Assembly: GCA_050290865.1 (NCBI GenBank)
Contig: JBNKIW010000011.1
Coordinates: 1 to 64,000 of the forward strand
DNA: 64,000 bases
DNA from: JARRLC01 sp050290865
GTDB taxonomy: Bacteria; Pseudomonadota; Alphaproteobacteria; Rhizobiales; Rhodomicrobiaceae
Direction: 5' to 3'
In this document: piece by piece, positions 62,438 to 64,000 of the stretch
How the letters are laid out: each line of letters starts with the position of its first letter
Numbering within the stretch: the first letter of the stretch is position 1
Notes under the pieces: generated by a model
What the model saw: the letters and a program-made list of their open reading frames with translations, nothing else
Database searches by the model: none
What the model was told of the DNA's origin: nothing
Translations under genes and position numbers: made by a program

Positions 62438-64000
62438 ATGTGCGGCATAGCAGGCATCCTCGGAGGACCGTCGGCACCCCCCGTCTCGCGCGAGGAACTC
62501 ACACGCATGGCGGCAATGCTCGTCCATCGCGGACCGGACGGCTGGGGCCTTTACCGCGACGAACGGGCCGGGCTGAGCCACACGCGCCTCAGCCTCATCG
62601 ACCTCGAAGGCGGCCACCAGCCGATCCGCAACGACGACGGCTCGTTGTGGCTCGTCTTCAACGGCGAGATCTTCAACTATGTCGAACTGCGCGCCCATCT
62701 GAAATCGCTCGGCAGCCGCTTCTACACCGAGGGCGACAGCGAAGTGATCGTTCAGTGCTACGAGCGCTACGGTCCCGAAGCTTGGCGGATGCTCAACGGC
62801 CAGTTCGCCTTCGCATTGTGGGACCGCCGCAAGCGCAGGATGTGGCTGGTACGTGACCGGCTCGGCATCCTGCCGCTCCACTATACCCTGGCGGAGGGGC
62901 ATCTCCTGTTCGCGTCCGAGGCCAAGGCGCTGTTCGCAGGCGGGCGGATCGCGCCGCGCTTCTCCGCCACGGGGCTCGCCGAGGTCTTCATGCGCTGGTC
63001 GGCCTCGCCGCCGCGCACGGTGTTCGAAGGTGTCTCCCAGGTACCGCCCGCGACCGCGCTGTGTTTCGATGAGACGCTGAAAGCCGAGGCGGTCCGCTAT
63101 TGGCAGCCCGATCCCGCGCGGCCCAGCCTGTCCCGCATCGCGGATGAAGATGCCGAGGCCGCGCTGGAAGAGCATCTCGCACGCTCGATCACGCTGCGCC
63201 TGCGCGCCGATGTGCCGGTCGGCTCCTATGTCAGCGGCGGGCTGGACTCCTCGCTCGTCAGCGCCATGGCCGCCGCACAGCTCAAAGGCGGCACCCTCAA
63301 CACATTCGGCATCCGCTTCGAAGACCCGCGTTTCGACGAAACCTCCGGTCAGCGGCTCATGGCCCAGGCGATCGGCAGCCATCACCACGAAATCCTCATC
63401 GGTGCCGCCGATATCCGCGACGCCCTCGACGAGGTGGTGTGGCGCTGTGAAACGCCGCTCCTGCGTACCGCGCCCGTGCCGCTGTTCCTCCTGTCGCGGC
63501 TGGTGCAGGAAGCGGGCGTGAAGACGGTGCTCACCGGCGAAGGCGCCGACGAAATGCTCGCCGGCTACAACATCTTCAAGGAGGACCAGATCCGCCGCTT
63601 CTGGGCGCGCCAGCCGGAGTCGAAAATGCGGCCCGCGCTGCTCACACGCATCCACCACTATGTCGGCTCGGAGGACGCACGCGCCACGGCGCTGTGGCAG
63701 AGCTTCTTCCGGCAGAGCCTGACCGACACGGCCAACCCGTTCTACTCGCATCTGATCCGCTGGCAGAACACGGCCTGGACACTGCGCCTTCTCGCGCCAC
63801 ATCTGCGCGGCGCCGTCTCGCTCGAAGGCATCATGGCCGACCTCGCCGCCACGATGCCCGATGGCTGGCAGAAATGGGACACGCTGACGCGCGCGCAGGC
63901 CATCGAGATGCACAGCTTCATGTCGTCCTATCTCCTGTCCTGCCAGGGCGACCGGGTGGCCATGGCGCATGGCGTTGAGGCGCGCTATCCGTTCCTCGAC
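62438..64000 (+). CDS. Asparagine synthase (glutamine-hydrolysing) family amidotransferase, 3' end outside window
   Basis: 521 residues are visible, then the window ends in frame. It starts at the ATG at 62438 with MCGIAGILGG, so Cys2 is the amidotransferase nucleophile. The class II glutamine amidotransferase domain shows LVHRGPDGWG, FNGEIFNYVELRAHL and FALWD. The AsnB synthase domain shows PVGSYVSGGLDSSL (ATP pyrophosphatase loop), LTGEGADEMLAGY and RVAMAHGVEARYPFLD. In this setting (ACP and acyl-AMP ligase upstream) it more likely amidates a polysaccharide-linked or carrier-bound acid than makes free asparagine, but this is inference. Confidence 0.92.
   Translation, partial: MCGIAGILGGPSAPPVSREELTRMAAMLVHRGPDGWGLYRDERAGLSHTRLSLIDLEGGHQPIRNDDGSLWLVFNGEIFNYVELRAHLKSLGSRFYTEGDSEVIVQCYERYGPEAWRMLNGQFAFALWDRRKRRMWLVRDRLGILPLHYTLAEGHLLFASEAKALFAGGRIAPRFSATGLAEVFMRWSASPPRTVFEGVSQVPPATALCFDETLKAEAVRYWQPDPARPSLSRIADEDAEAALEEHLARSITLRLRADVPVGSYVSGGLDSSLVSAMAAAQLKGGTLNTFGIRFEDPRFDETSGQRLMAQAIGSHHHEILIGAADIRDALDEVVWRCETPLLRTAPVPLFLLSRLVQEAGVKTVLTGEGADEMLAGYNIFKEDQIRRFWARQPESKMRPALLTRIHHYVGSEDARATALWQSFFRQSLTDTANPFYSHLIRWQNTAWTLRLLAPHLRGAVSLEGIMADLAATMPDGWQKWDTLTRAQAIEMHSFMSSYLLSCQGDRVAMAHGVEARYPFLD

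Overview
The window is about 64 kb of high-GC bacterial chromosome, most likely from an alphaproteobacterium. This rests on the nnrD / glnB-glnA arrangement with sigma-54/NtrC signals, the clpS-clpA pair, a D,D-carboxypeptidase fused to a SPOR domain, ExoF/ExoY-type exopolysaccharide genes and the overall codon use. The exact order cannot be fixed from this sequence. No rRNA, tRNA or CRISPR array was seen.

Layout. 1-143 is the 3' end of an IS630-type transposase, followed by two long hairpins that share CTAGTAC/GTACTAG ends. 553-23661 is mostly housekeeping: corA, thyA, dacF-like, clpS, clpA, an M24 aminopeptidase, a P-type ATPase with HMA-like proteins and a divergent second SAM synthetase, Hsp20, a FadL-type porin, glnA, glnB, nnrD, a stomatin-like protein and a ChaN-PDZ protein.

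24090-45614 is the centre of interest: a co-directional run of fifteen genes, many overlapping by ATGA. The order is hdrB, korD-A-B-C, hdrA, an MvhD/Flx module (MvhD, two iron-sulfur proteins, an FAD/NAD(P)H subunit), aclB, a long aclA, monomeric icd, acnB, frdB, frdA, hdrC. These genes cover much of the reductive TCA cycle (fumarate to succinate, succinyl-CoA to 2-oxoglutarate, 2-oxoglutarate to isocitrate to citrate, citrate cleavage). A complete HdrABC-Flx flavin-based electron-bifurcation machine is interleaved with them. hdrC directly follows frdA. FrdA lacks the histidine that binds FAD covalently, and FrdB carries two full 4Fe-4S motifs with no membrane anchor gene nearby. I infer that fumarate may replace the heterodisulfide as high-potential acceptor, so that NADH oxidation drives both fumarate reduction and the ferredoxin reduction needed by KOR. 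Malate dehydrogenase, fumarase and succinyl-CoA synthetase are not in the window and must be elsewhere if the cycle is complete.

45657-46487 is a SpoU/TrmH methyltransferase. 46506-64000 is an exopolysaccharide locus: ExoF-like export protein, one GT2 and three GT4 glycosyltransferases, flippase, polymerase/ligase, ExoY-type priming transferase, a LuxR-type regulator with a degenerate receiver, and an acyl carrier protein / acyl-AMP ligase / asparagine-synthase module running off the right edge. An unrelated methyl-accepting chemotaxis protein lies inside it.
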